The notes: a model not told the origin generated them from the letters alone. A DNA stretch of 64,000 bases from Anthopleura xanthogrammica (GCA_964019055.1 OZ025211.1:11914400-11978399), one strand, 5' to 3'. Shown: positions 1-11,411, counted from the stretch's first letter. A program made the numbers and translations.

Positions 1-3000
1 GTTATTGGTGTACTTGTTATCACTACCGATTGTCCTTCCATTACCTCCCTTGTCAATGAAAGACCATATTGGCGAGTTGGATTGGAACTCTCGTCTTCTA
101 TTATCCACATGGTAGTCCCACACAAACCTGGCTGTTCCTCCACTAGATACATACAACACATTGGGAGGGAACTGAGTGAAGCGAGCTGTTGTTACTGGAA
201 CAATATTTGATCAATACTTAATAAAATGTAATACTTCTTTACTACGCTTCTCAGTTGAATTTGGAACGACCGAAGTTTTGGTCACGAATTTTTGTCGTTG
301 AAAAGTGCATGTTGTCAGGGCAACGTTAAAAGTATTGAATAAGAAGCAAGCATGATACTGACGTCACCGCGGCGGCAATTAAGCTCGTAATTTTTTTGTT
401 TAATTAAAAACAAAAGAAGGTTTAAACAAAAGAAGGTGAGAAATTTGGGATAAAATCGCATGCGCACTGAAAACGATTCTTAAGAGTGACTGTCCGTAAA
501 AATCAAACAAGTGACGGCAAACCTCGAGAATTCGATTTCGCTCATACTTTCAAGTTTGATAGAGCAATCTTTCCTGAAAATAACTGTATAGTTGGTTTTA
601 TAAAATAATGTTTCATTTCGGAGAAAAATGCAAATTTACAAAGTCCGCCGAAAATGCCATTTGTAACTATGAATTTTGACTCAACTTTAGTGGTCTCGCG
701 TAGAAAACTGAGTCGCTCCAAGACCAAAATAACTCCTAATCCTTGTTATATAATCTATTGTTTATTGTTTGAGTGATTTTGAGATAGATTAGTCAATTCT
801 AACCCCTCCAAATAATTTTATTCTCTACACCTATATTTTGAGTAGATAAAAATTGATCTTACAAAAAGCCATATAGCAAATGTGCTAAACCTTAAATTCA
901 CTTAGAACTTCGGCGATTGAATGTTGAAATGATGGTCTTTCAAATCATAGAAAGATTTCTTTGGGCAAATGCTTGTGCGTGACGCTTCACATCGTCAAAG
1001 TATGGTGAAATTGTATTTATTTGACCTCTGGCGGTCATTAAAAGCAACTCTAAATCTCGTAGTTTGTTTTGACTTCAAGTCAATAAAACCGCTCTAAAAA
1101 GCTACAAAAAGATAAAAGAATGCTTCTTTAGAGAATTCTTACCTGTTTCGATCTGAAAGTGGTATTTTTAGGATCTCTCGGCAAAGTTTTCACTTCCGAT
1201 TACCGTTACTATAATCGACTCGTGTCACAAGCTTGTCAACAGTTTCGCCACAGGAAGCCCAACGATGATTATATAACTGACATAAGATCAAATTTATACA
1301 TCTTTTTTGTCAAAATTATGGCCACCAAGAATTAGGTTTGATTTATTGTCATACTCTGTACATCATAGGAATTATTATATACAAATTTATATACAAACCA
1401 TAAGCTTTAAGCTACACAAAAGTCGAAAGTTAAAACCCTTGGTGCCATGTTTATCTGGGGCCCGGGAAGGGGAACTCCCATATATAGAAGGGCAGAGATG
1501 CTAGTCGGAAATTTTCAAAATGACCCCTAAAAGGTACCAAAATTCTCTTTCTCGTAGTGATAACAATCGGACATCCCCCCACCGGGGATGTGGGGGTTGG
1601 AGTTAATGGTTTACTAGCCCACTTTTGATATTCTGGTTGAATGATCACGCACAAAGCAATGGAAGACGAAGTTCCGGGAAAAAATGGAGTAATCCTAATA
1701 TATTCTTTTGTTTCCCCGGAGCCTCATCTTGAATTGCTTTGTGCGTGATCACTCAACCTGAATATCGAAAGTGGGCTATTTTACACTATATCTTTAAATA
1801 AGTCATCGTTGTCAACCAGCTTTTGTACTCAGACATACTATATATATGGAAAAAACAAATATGAAATGAATAAGATTTACACGTGCATGATTTGACCAAT
1901 TCGGTCAGCATGTCAAGGTATGGCTTCTCCGGTCCAGAGAACGAGAAAAGTGATAAATGGTTAGAAATATCCTTTGAACATGACAGTAAAGGAACAACAT
2001 GGACTTCATGTTTTCTGTCACGACTATCGGAACCACAGAGTCCTCCAACTATTGATTTACATGAACCTCAAACCTCCATTTGTAAAGAACTACAGTAACT
2101 ATGAAATACCTCTAAGGGATGGACCATTAGATAGTTGATGAGGGGGGGGGGGGGGGTTGCGTAAATCCCCCAAAAAATATCGAGCAAGCCCTTAAACCTC
2201 AAAAAATTATCGCGCACGCTCTTCTGTGCGAAAAAATATATATCGAGCAAGCACAGGTCAATTGAATAGCACGAACTTTATAAATATGTTGCGAATGCCC
2301 CTCAAATCACTGGAAATTGCATTTCCGAGGGTCTCCATTTTCAAAAAAATTCGAGGGGGGGGGGGGGGGGGGGCATGCCACCAAACCCCCTACGTTCGCC
2401 CACCTTTGGCGGTATTTAGCCTCCTTCCCAATAAAAATTACGCTCAATGTCGACTTCACATTTTGCCCAAAAGCCCTGCTTGATTAACCAATCAGTAATT
2501 TTGCCCTATTGATGATTAATAATATTAATGATTCCATACTAGTTTTTAAAAAAAATATCGCGCAATGTTATGATGTGCAAAAAAGGGTGCTGAGGGTGGG
2601 ACAAAAAAATAAATATCATGCAGCTAAAATTCCTGCAATCCCCCCCCCCCCCCCCATCAATTATCTAATGGTCCGTCCCTAACTCAGCTTTGTCTGAAAA
2701 CAACGCTACGTCAATCAAGTTGGCAGAAATACTAGTTAGTATTATTTCAACTGCGGAATGTGGTATATGTTATTATGATCTTGGATTTTAATAAAAAAAT
2801 AACAAAAACCTACCAAATATTTCATCGCTTACATAAAAGATAATTTTACACATTTCCGAGACAACAAGTATGGTAAAAAACGGAGGTTTACTCAAAATAC
2901 TTCGGAAACTCACCAGTCTGTAATCATCGTTGGGCTTCCTGTGGCGAAACTGTTGACAAGCTTGTGACACGAGTCGGGGATTATAGTAACGGTAATCGGA

Positions 3001-4902
3001 AGTGAAAACTTTGCCGAGAGATCCTAAAAATACCACTTTCAGATCGAAACAGGTAAGAATTCTCTAAAGAAGCATTCTTTTATCTTTTTGTAGCTTTTTA
3101 GAGCGGTTTTATTGACTTGAAGTCAAAACAAACTACGAGATTTAGAGTTGCTTTTAATGACCGCCAGAGGTCAAATAAATACAATTTCACCATACTTTGA
3201 CGATGTGAAGCGTCACGCACAAGCATTTGCCCAAAGAAATCTTTCTATGATTTGAAAGACCATCATTTCAACATTCAATCGCCGAAGTTCTAAGTGAATT
3301 TAAGGTTTAGCACATTTGCTATATGGCTTTTTGTAAGATCAATTTTTATCTACTCAAAATATAGGTGTAGAGAATAAAATTATTTGGAGGGGTTAGAATT
3401 GACTAATCTATCTCAAAATCACTCAAACAATAAACAATAGATTATATAACAAGGATTAGGAGTTATTTTGGTCTTGGAGCGACTCAGTTTTCTACGCGAG
3501 ACCACTAAAGTTGAGTCAAAATTCATAGTTACAAATGGCATTTTCGGCGGACTTTGTAAATTTGCATTTTTCTCCGAAATGAAACATTATTTTATAAAAC
3601 CAACTATACAGTTATAATCAGGAAAGATTGCTCTATCAAACTTGAAAGTATGAGCGAAATCGAATTCTCGAGGTTTGCCGCGGATTTTAAATTTTGCTCG
3701 ATCGTTACAGACATCCACTCTTAAACTTTGAATTGGCTTATACGGTTCAATATACTTAACGTTACCCCTGACAACATGCACATTTCAACGACAAAACTTC
3801 GTGACAAAACCTCGGTCGTTCCAAGATCAACTGACAAGCGTAGTATCTTGGCTATTTCGGACTTCGTATTCGTCCGCTTTTAAAATTAATAAAATGACTT
3901 TAGGCCCGGTTTAGACGTCGAATTTCACATGTGTAGAATCTAATACAAATGAATTCAAACAATAGGTTTAATTTTGCTCATTTGCATTAGATTCGGCACA
4001 TGTGAACTTTGACGTCTAAACCGGGCCTTAGTGTCTAAGTGCCGGGTTCAGCTTGTGATTATTACAGTCATGGATCTTTCGGATTTTGAAGTAATAAATT
4101 TGGTTATTCATTTGATTTTAGAAAGTAAAATAGTGTCGCAGAAACATACGTTGGACGTTGGACTGTATGAGAAATGATTAGTCGACTAAGCGTGCTTGGA
4201 TTATTGAAGTGTAAGCAGTAGCACTACCACCGAACCTGCTGAATGTCAATGTTTTATAGTTATCTTGCATAATTGAATTAAGAATATTTTCTTTAATTAG
4301 TAAATAATTTCTGTTACTACTCAAAACATCGAGCAGCTTTGAACAATGTTCACTGGACTTTGAAGAATTTATAAGAATAGAAAATCATCCCTAATAGCCG
4401 ACTGTGCACTTCTATCATGAGTTTCATTCTTGTAAGATTCAAAACAAACTTGAAGCCAAATTTAAAAATATTAATTGAATCTTCGGACCTCAATAGACCT
4501 TTTTGCTCAAACGAACATTTTCGAAATCTCGTGCTGTTTGAACAAAAGATGTGCGAATTCTTTTGTGATTTTGTTGTTTAGAAATGATGTTAGTATGGGT
4601 AATAATAATAAGACTGAATAAGCGCTTCACACGAGCAATGCCACATTTATAATAGTCTAAATATTATTACCAACAAAAAAATTATAAAATAATTTGCACA
4701 TCTTTTGTTCCAACAGCACGAGATTTCGCCGGAACATTTCGAAAAAGTTCGTTAGAGCAAAAACGTCTAATAGGAACGCATGAGCTAGTTTGACTGTAAT
4801 CATATTTTACTAATCAAGCTTACCTACGCAAGGAAGTAAGAACATTCCACCGATGAAACCGAGAATGTAACGAGATATAATAGGTATTTGACCAACACTC
4901 AT
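1..4902 (-). CDS. Ig-like surface receptor, 5' part (signal-peptide exon + Ig exon)
   Basis: Two exons on the minus strand. Exon 1 (4902-4824) encodes 26 residues starting [10 protein letters not shown] with a hydrophobic stretch ([14 protein letters not shown]), a signal peptide, and ends at a GTAAGC donor. Exon 2 (194 to 1, running off the window) follows a TTCCAG acceptor. The single leftover base of exon 1 plus the first two of exon 2 make a Val codon and open a clean frame. It encodes an Ig V-like beginning: [11 protein letters not shown], then [12 protein letters not shown], whose aromatic W follows the expected B-strand position, then a loop rich in N, R and S. The roughly 4.6 kb intron contains the long-inverted-repeat element at 484-3720. 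The architecture recalls cnidarian Ig superfamily receptors such as the Alr allorecognition family, but only one partial domain is visible, so family membership is inference. The rest of the gene lies to the left of the window. Confidence 0.6.
1440..1600. repeat. GC-rich dispersed-repeat-like segment
   Basis: A GC-rich block beginning GGGGCCCGGGAAGGGGAAC, followed by a CATATATAGAAGGG stretch and a C/G-rich hairpin (CATCCCCCCACCGGGGATG) inside otherwise AT-rich DNA. It looks like a dispersed anthozoan repeat and not host coding sequence. No ends or target duplication could be defined. Confidence 0.3.
1615..1778. mobile_element. Palindromic MITE (TAGCCCAC ends)
   Basis: Inverted halves: TAGCCCACTTTTGATATTCT... 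through GATCACGCACAAAGCAAT on the left match the reverse complement ending GTGGGCTA at 1778. The palindrome spans nearly the whole 164 bp with a short divergent centre. TTTAC occurs at 1610-1614 and again at 1780-1784, a possible target duplication with one extra T. Non-autonomous; no coding capacity. Nested inside foldback element 1. Confidence 0.6.
2116..2679. mobile_element. Harbinger-like MITE with poly-G subterminal runs
   Basis: Terminal inverted repeats GGGATGGACCATTAGATA (left) and the complement of GGGACGGACCATTAGATA (right) enclose 564 bp, flanked by a direct TAA at 2113-2115 and 2680-2682. A 3-bp TWA target and GGG-type ends are typical of PIF/Harbinger. Each end is followed inward by a pure G (or C) run of about 16 bases, and a further G run lies at 2354-2373. 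Internal text has repeated AAAAAATATCG-CGCA and ATCGAGCAAGC motifs. No transposase, so non-autonomous. Nested in foldback element 1. Confidence 0.75.
3903..4027. mobile_element. 125-bp palindromic MITE, TTA target duplication
   Basis: Near-perfect palindrome from GGCCCGGTTTAGACGTC to GACGTCTAAACCGGGCC, flanked by TTA at 3900-3902 and 4028-4030, as expected of Harbinger-type miniature elements. A right-half copy of the same family lies in intron 2 of the peptide gene (13124-13179). Confidence 0.75.
4492..4773. mobile_element. MITE with AATAGAC..TTTTTGCTC ends
   Basis: Inverted repeats of about 70-80 bp (4492-4560 and 4690-4773) share TTTTTGCTC(A/T)AACGAAC, AATCTCGTGCTG and AACAAAAGATGTGC. The loop of about 130 bp is AT-rich. 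No ORF. It lies just upstream of the donor side of the Ig-like gene's exon 1. Confidence 0.55.
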
Positions 4903-5692
4903 CCTGAGAAAGCGTTTGATAGAAAATTAGAAAATCAAGTTTTTGATAGTGGGAGATATTTCCATCGAAATATTTGAAAGATGATGTTGTCAGTAGCGAA
5001 CAATCCAATGAAGGATAAAATATGCTATACATTCACTTTCTTTAGATGACCTTTATGCTTGATCGCTGTCTATCAGCTGCTTACATAAAGAACAAGTAAC
5101 GCAAGTGTTGTCATAGGATTTTTTTCTAGGATCCCTGCGTTTACCCTGTCACTTAAAGTGGGACGACGATGAAAATTGAAACTTTTCCAAACGAGATTGT
5201 TTTGATGACAAATTACAAAAAAAGTTTAGAGAAAGAGAAACCCGATGTTAAAAAAGAGAAAAACAAAAAAATAATAGCTCAAATTCTGAGTTGAATTGTC
5301 AAAAAATATCGTCCGTCATTAATCTATCTCGTTCATACCCGTGACGTCAGTTACTCAACGCTTTGCTTTTAGCGTCCAGGTTTAGGACTTATTGCTACAT
5401 TCTTGCTCGACATACCGTCTTCTTGGCTTTATTTTCAAGAAAGAAACCTCAACTACAGAATATCCGCATATGACAATAAGCCATGAGGGTTATCAATAGT
5501 GACAAACTGACGTCACAAAGAGAACGTTTGAATAATGGCGGAAAGCGAAATCCGAGAAATAGAACTTGTTTTGAGAACGTTCCCTTTATCGCACCACAAA
5601 ATGGCTTTAATATATTAGTGTGAATGCTATGAGGATGTCAAAAATGTAAAAATATTAATTTCGTTGATTTCATCGTCGTCCTACTTTAACAT
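4903..5692. other. Intergenic space between the two receptor genes
   Basis: Holds the presumed promoter of the Ig-like gene (which starts at 4902) and the 3' flank of the FNIII receptor gene. No TATA box, CpG cluster or ORF of note was found. AATAAA on the minus strand at 5833-5838, 5754-5759 and 5702-5707 are candidate poly(A) signals for the upstream receptor. Confidence 0.4.
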
Positions 5693-5817
5693 TTACATAA
5701 TTTTATTGCTATAACAGCATAGAAACGTAATAGGATCAACAAAAAATATTGTGTTTATTGGACTACTACGTGTGGGGTTGTAGGTGATGACGTCGTAACT
5801 GCTGGAAGAATCGGAGC
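5693..5817 (-). other. Exon-like stretch, possible alternative 3' exon of the receptor gene
   Basis: Minus strand: a CTTTATTTTCAG acceptor precedes an open frame starting SDSSSSYDVITYNPTRS and ending at a stop about 40 codons later. The YDVI and TYNP motifs resemble the tyrosine motifs of the neighbouring cytoplasmic exon (6409-5960), suggesting an alternative terminal exon. No convincing donor was found inside the preceding exon, so this is weak. Confidence 0.25.
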
Positions 5818-5959
5818 CTGAAAATAAAGGTGTTTATTTACACATTATCGCGTTAAAAAATATGTTTAAAAAAAATGGAAAACGAAAATAAGGGTAATAA
5901 TAGTCTTCACAAGAACTTGCACCAGATTTTAGCAAATCTAAAGATTTTTTGCTTTGTTC

Positions 5960-8478
5960 TTAACCGAATAACACAGCTAAGCTTCTATTGATGTTGATGT
6001 TGATATAAATGACATTCCTGTTGTTTTCTAGCTGATTCCTATTATAAGTCTGCAGGTCTTGATAATCTGTAGGGTTTAACCTAACACCACTAAGTGGCTG
6101 GTAAGTAGTATCTGGTAAGTTCTTGGCCTGCTGAGCATCAGGTTCTTTGAACTGTGGACGGCGAACGGGTTCGTAGGTTGGACCTTGACCTTGATGTGAT
6201 GAACCAGATGTATCAGGATGTGAGAGTGCTTGATAATGACTCGGTGTTACTGAGATGCTGCTGTAGCCATCTACTCTGTTGGACATTTTAACTTGATTGC
6301 CATCACGAGGAATCCTTATGGGCTCGTATTCTCCAGGTGGAGACGTCTGTTGAGGAGTGTCTGACACCGGATAGCTTGAAGCTTGGTTTTCTTCCATTTC
6401 TAGTGCGTTCTGTGAAAGGAAATATAATGTTTCAAGTGCTCGTTATATGACAACCTCAAATTAAACTAACTGATTCGCCTAGCTCGCCTCCTCCTCCCAG
6501 ATTTGATGTGCAGGATATATGCATCTCACGAGGGAATAACATGTAATAAAAATGTAATAACAACACTACATATAATACCAACCTTTAATGTAATACTTTT
6601 TAACAGTATCAACACTGACAGCTCGGACTAAAAGTGTTTTGCCTGGGGTCCAGACTCTTAAGTTCGAATTTGATGAATAAGTCTTGTCTGGCTTAACAGT
6701 ATTTGTAGCCAAGTAGAATTTGAGGGTACGATTAACTTGAGTCTTAAAACCAATTAATCAATGATGGACGATATTCTAAAATAGAATGCTCAATTTCTAG
6801 ATGAGAAATTCAGCTACATATGATTGTTCAGTTATTGCCTACGTTTTATTTTTTATTTTTCGTGCCATATTGAACTCCAAAGCACGTCGTACAAAGAATA
6901 GGAAAAAGGCGTCGTCAATCAAGTAAACTAAATAGAAAATCTTGTTTCCGATTAAATTTAGAATAGTTAAAATAGAAATACATACGTGATAAACTTGGTC
7001 ATCCACTGCCTGTTGTTTGGTGTGTCTAATGAGTTTATGAAGAAAAGTAATAATCAATAGATTCATTTATACTTCGTAAAATATTTTGTATGCATTGTCG
7101 GTAACTAGGAAAGAATATTTTTACCTTTTTGCATTGATGTTTGTACTCTTTGGTTCTTTTCAATATTAAATGAAATACAAATATGTAAAATTTAGTGTGT
7201 GTAAAGAACTATCAGGATTAATTAGTGTCAAGACAAAGGAATAAAGGAGAGAGGTAGAGAAAAATAAGAAAAGGACAAAAAAGAATAATCAGAAAGAAGG
7301 GGGATATGTGAAATTTGGTAACAATAAAAAAATAAATAAAAAATAAAAAAATAAATAAAAATTGCAGAAAAAATGGAATTGAACATTCTGATTACTCTAA
7401 TTACCTTTCATTTTAATTTTCCTCCAAAAGTAAATAAGAAAGAAGACATTCATTACCAAAGATAGCGCCAGGAATGCTGCGCAGACAGCCAGGACAGTTA
7501 CACCTTGAAAATAATACAAAAGGGAGAAGAAGCGTAGAGTTATTTTGAGTGAAAAGCTCAAGTCGATTGAAAATACCCGAGAGTGTTCCCCTTAAAAAAG
7601 TTCAAGCAAAGTAACTATATTTAACGTCGGTATTCCCTTCAGCTACGTATACGTGACTGGTATCAATAACGGGAAGCCGACAGTATGCACTTTACCCCAT
7701 TTCTCGATCAGTGCTCTGTTTTAACATGTACAGCATTCAAAGCTGAAGCTACACGGATTAGAAAGAAGTCCACAGACGTGGAGATCTTGGATAAAACAGT
7801 GAACCTAGTTATAGCTCCGAAGGCCGTACACTAACCAACTGAGCTACGCCTGCCCCTATTCTAGTTTACGTTCAAGCCACCGTTCCATCGGTATAATTGT
7901 GTGCATAATGTATCCTTTTTTGAGAGTGGGTTGGTTATAGGAAAGTAGGTTACGTTATATGGAATTTTACACTTACTGCATTTCTTCTCTTTGGCGGACT
8001 TATTGTTTAGTTTTTCTCCTGTAAAAATTTGAAAATAAAATAAAATGTTAATGAATAGTGAATAATTTACTAACTACAGTAACGAACTATAAAATGTATC
8101 ATGTTACAAATAACAATATTTAGTATATTTACTCACCAAATTCTGTGGTAGGCGTCGAGGTTGCTGTGGTTACCTTCGGCGAAACATATGCTTCTTTACC
8201 TTTATCACTACTTCCCTTTTCACTTTCTCCAAACTCATTCGTAGCCGTGACAATAAACCAGTATGTCTGTCCAGGCTCCAGATCCTCCAGTTGTATAACA
8301 TACGTCAAGTTGGACAAGTCACGTACGACATGTATACTTGTCCAGGTTTTTTCTACACCTTGTTTCTGGTAGATGGTATAACTATTGATTGTACCGCCGT
8401 TTTCGTCAGGTTTTGTCCAATACAATGTTATCATAACGTTACTTTTGCTAAGATGAAGACTGGGCAAAGGTGGAGAAC
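5960..8478 (-). CDS. FNIII single-pass receptor with multi-tyrosine cytoplasmic tail (5' end missing)
   Basis: Six exons with canonical GT/AG ends and continuous phase: 8478-8137, 8018-7977, 7503-7405, 7155-7125, 7025-6986, 6409-5960, giving about 333 codons. Order: an FNIII domain of about 110 residues (SPPLPSL, LYWTKPDENGGTINSYTIY, LEDLEPGQTYWFIVTATNEFGES); a short Lys-rich stalk; one membrane helix (VTVLAVCAAFLALSLVMN) with a positive stop (WRKIKMK); and a tail with YEPI, YSSI, YQAL, YEPV, YQPL and YDQL-like (DYQDL) motifs plus VYHNAL at an exon junction. Such YxxI/L/V series resemble ITIM/ITAM or SH2-docking sites, so a signalling or recognition receptor is likely; the ligand is unknown. 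The first exon starts in mid-codon after a TTAG acceptor, so at least a signal-peptide exon is missing. None was found between 8.5 and 12 kb, which is mostly repeats. Confidence 0.75.
7640..7858 (-). repeat. tRNA-derived SINE in a receptor intron
   Basis: The minus strand begins GGGCAGGCGTAGCTCAGTTGG, containing a textbook tRNA A box (7846-7835), and has a B-box-like GGTTCACTG about 30 bases on (7806-7798). The cloverleaf then degenerates and an unrelated tail containing GTCGGCTTCCCGTTATT follows. This is the layout of a tRNA-derived SINE and not a working tRNA gene. The 3' boundary is approximate. It lies in the intron between the stalk and membrane exons. Confidence 0.6.
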
Positions 8479-8701
8479 CTAAGTGATGTAAGCACAAAAT
8501 ACCTGGTTTTCTACGGCTAAAACGTGCCACAAATTAAAATGTCATATAAAAGGAATCATAGTATGAAGTATTACTGTATCATATATGTCAGATCTGCTTG
8601 TTAAACTCGATGCCCGAGATATAATCAGCGTTACAATTTGCGAGATGTGAATTAAATAAGACCTCCAAATTCTTTTAAACTTGGTCAATACATCAGGTAA
8701 C

Positions 8702-8982
8702 GCATTTTAATCAAGTCGCATCTTGCATTTTAATCAAGTCGCATCTTGCATTTTAATCAAGTCGCATCTCGCATTTTAATCAAGTCGCATCTTGCATTTT
8801 AATCAAGTCGCATCTCGCATTTTAATCAAGTCGCATCTTGCATTTTAATCAAGTCGCATCTCATATTTTAATCAAGTCGCATCTCGCATTTTAATCAAGT
8901 CGCATCTTGCATTTTAATCAAGTCGCATCTCATATTTTAATCAAGTCGCATCTCGTATTTTAATCAACTCGCATCTCGCATG
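8702..8982. repeat. 23-bp tandem repeat, about 12 copies
   Basis: Units of 23 bp (GCATTTTAATCAAGTCGCAT followed by CTT or CTC) repeat head to tail with few changes. No spacers, so it is a minisatellite. It lies upstream of the first visible exon of the FNIII receptor. Confidence 0.9.
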
Positions 8983-9064
8983 TCCCCTAGAAGCTTCCGT
9001 AGTGCTCTTCCAGGTGATTCATAATTTCTTTATTTAGTTTCAAAACGAAAGAACGAGTTGGTCT

Positions 9065-10105
9065 ATTGATTTCCACATTTGTGCGGAAATCAAGTTCGAA
9101 GTTCGCTAACAAATTTGTTTTTTTAAATTTCCGAAGTTGCCGAAAAAAAAAACCTCTAGAATTTACAAATGAAAGTGACTTCAAAACCCAAATCTAAAAA
9201 TAAAATAATAATAATAATAAAGGACGAAGACTGAGTAGCTGTATAGTGTTTTGATATAGTTGAATGATATTCAAATCGGTGTTTTTCTCGATACTTGCTG
9301 CTCGTGGTCCTCAGATACGTCGGTCGGTACTTTCTGAATCAACCGTGTATCACACCAGGCCAAAGGTTATTTTTCTGAACAGATTAGAACCAATCATTCG
9401 TTATCTAATTTACCTTGTATGTTGTTTATAGATTGCAAGTTGAATGTAGAAAATATGGAATACTGAGAGCTTTTAAGTGTGACGTCAATCGAATGGAAAA
9501 ATGACTTCCGGGTCTAAAACGAAAAGCATATTTGTCTTACTTTTTCTTTATGACAGGATTTGTTGTCCAAAGTTCTTATTGTTTCAGTTGGAGGTTAAAC
9601 CATTGAGTACGTTTTTCGCTTTATTTTAGCGGTAATTTTGAGCAGTTGGACCAGGAAATACGTCACAACTTAACAGCTCTATAACCAACAAAATAGCACT
9701 GTTAAAAATGAATATTGGTTGATGGGTTGAAGTAATATCAAAAACAATGCTGCATTGCTGTCTAAGAAGATCGTAAATTTTCGTACAAAGATAAAACTTT
9801 GATAGAGAAAGACTGATGCTACAGCGTGGGATAAAACCAGTGCACGCTCTGTTACATTTTTCTTTTTCCAGGTCGTTGCTTAACAAAAGACTTTTAAAAA
9901 GCACAAACTTGACATGTCTTGACTCAACGTTTTAGTGAATATCAAAGCTCCACATGCCGTTTTATACCCTGCAGAGGCCATTTAAAGACTATTTTAATCA
10001 ATATTGTTAAGATTTCTTTCGTCTTTCCGTCCGCAAAATAAATCGTATAACATTCTTATTCTCAATATGAAAATCATTATAAGAATATCGCTTTGATACG
10101 TGATA
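9065..10105. repeat. Direct duplication, copy 1
   Basis: Diverged direct repeat of 10415-11411, offset by about 1.32 kb. Shared landmarks include GTCCTCAGATACGTCGGTCG (9309 and 10638) and the block from CAGCGTGGGATAAAACC through CACATGCC (9821 and 11137). No long ORF is kept in either copy, so noncoding. Between and around the copies I see no gene. Confidence 0.7.
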
Positions 10106-10414
10106 ATTTACTAGCAGAATTTACAAGAAATGTCATTGAAAACAAACCAATATTATTATCCTTCTGAGCTTAGGCCTTTTTTAAATCAACATTAAACTTA
10201 AAATAGTCAAATATCAAGTATCATCAATTCGTACTTAAGTACTCTCAGCGGTCTCGAAATTACGTCGAAAAGTAACAGGAAGACGTGTACAAAGTTCTGA
10301 AACTACTGAAGCCCAGTAAACTTATTCTTATTATTATTTGTTCAATAATTTATCACTATGTATATCCTATCCTACCACTTGAACTACCATTCGTAATTTA
10401 CACAAACATAAGAC

Positions 10415-11411
10415 CTAGTTGTTGTAGTATCATCCACATTTTCGCTGAAACTAAGTTCAAAGTTTTCTTGCAAAGTTTGTTGGCGGAAACAAACTCTTGA
10501 AATGAAAGTTAGACTTCAAAACCTCGGCAGGTCATAAGAAAAGGACTAGCAACCGAATTAAAAATAAGTAGCTGTTTAGTGTTTTGATATTTAACCGAAC
10601 GATATTCAAAGCCGAATTTTCTGGATACCTGCTCATGGTCCTCAGATACGTCGGTCGGTACTTTTTGAATCAGATTAGAACCAATAATCATTAGCTAATT
10701 AAGCTATCGGCATATTGTCTTGTTACAGTCCAATGCGATGGAAAGAGGTTGTTGATCACGTTCTTACATATAGAATCACTCAAGTGTTGAACGTTAGTTT
10801 GGTAAACACTTTGATAACAATGTGTTCGTACAGTTATCAAGAGTTTCCGTCAGTAAGACCTTCTCTTATTTGTTCAAAATGAAGTTTTGATGAGTTATTT
10901 ACAAAGAAATACTTTTATAAAGCTTAAGAATGACCGTAAGTCCTGGAAACAAATCGGGACAAAATCCAACCTGAAGTTCAGTTTCCCCATACATTTACTG
11001 TAATTTCGAGGCAGAATTGAGGTAAAAAGATTATGGATATTGAGCACATATTCCATCTAAAGGGAGAACAATTAAAATTTTTTTTAAATCAGGTACTTTA
11101 AAGATTTAAAGTGTATTGACGTAAATACTCAAGCACAGCGTGGGATAAAACCAGTGCACGCTCTCAGTGATACATTTTTCTTTTTCCAGGTGGTTGCTTA
11201 ACAAAGGACTTTTAAAAAGCACAATCTTAACATGTCTTGACTCAACATTTTATTGAATATCAAGACTCCACATGCCTTTTTATATCCTGCAGAGCCCATT
11301 TTATGACTATTTTAATTAAGATTGTTAAAATTTCTTTCATGTTTCCGTCAATAAAATCAATTGAATAACATTCTTATGCTCAATATGGATATATATGGCT
11401 TTGATACATAG
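10415..11411. repeat. Direct duplication, copy 2
   Basis: Partner of copy 1. Best preserved in the last 250 bp (CAGTGCACGCTCT.., TTTTTCTTTTTCCAGG, TTGACTCAAC). Small indels between copies break every reading frame, which argues against coding function. Confidence 0.7.

Larger units (their letters stand above)
484..3720. mobile_element. Long-inverted-repeat (foldback) element 1, TTAA-flanked
   Basis: Imperfect inverted arms of about 790 bp (484-1272 and 2925-3720) enclose about 1.65 kb. Both ends abut TTAA (480-483 and 3721-3724) and start GAGTG(A/G)..TGTC(C/T)GTAA, like elements 2 and 3 in this window. No transposase is visible. The interior carries two smaller elements (1615-1778, 2116-2679) and a 71-codon plus-strand ORF (1883-2098) of unknown meaning. 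Oddly, inverted similarity resumes outside the TTAA at 241-345 versus 3742-3843, separated from the inner arms by unmatched sequence, so the true boundary may be about 241-3843. TTAA targets are known for Kolobok and piggyBac transposons; assignment to either is inference. It sits in the first intron of the Ig-like gene. Confidence 0.65.

Noticed and set aside
7797..7858. tRNA gene
   Set aside because: Only the A-box half is tRNA-like; acceptor stem and anticodon arm do not pair and a SINE tail follows.
8702..8982. CRISPR-like array
   Set aside because: Units are contiguous 23-mers without spacers, in a eukaryotic intronic/intergenic setting.
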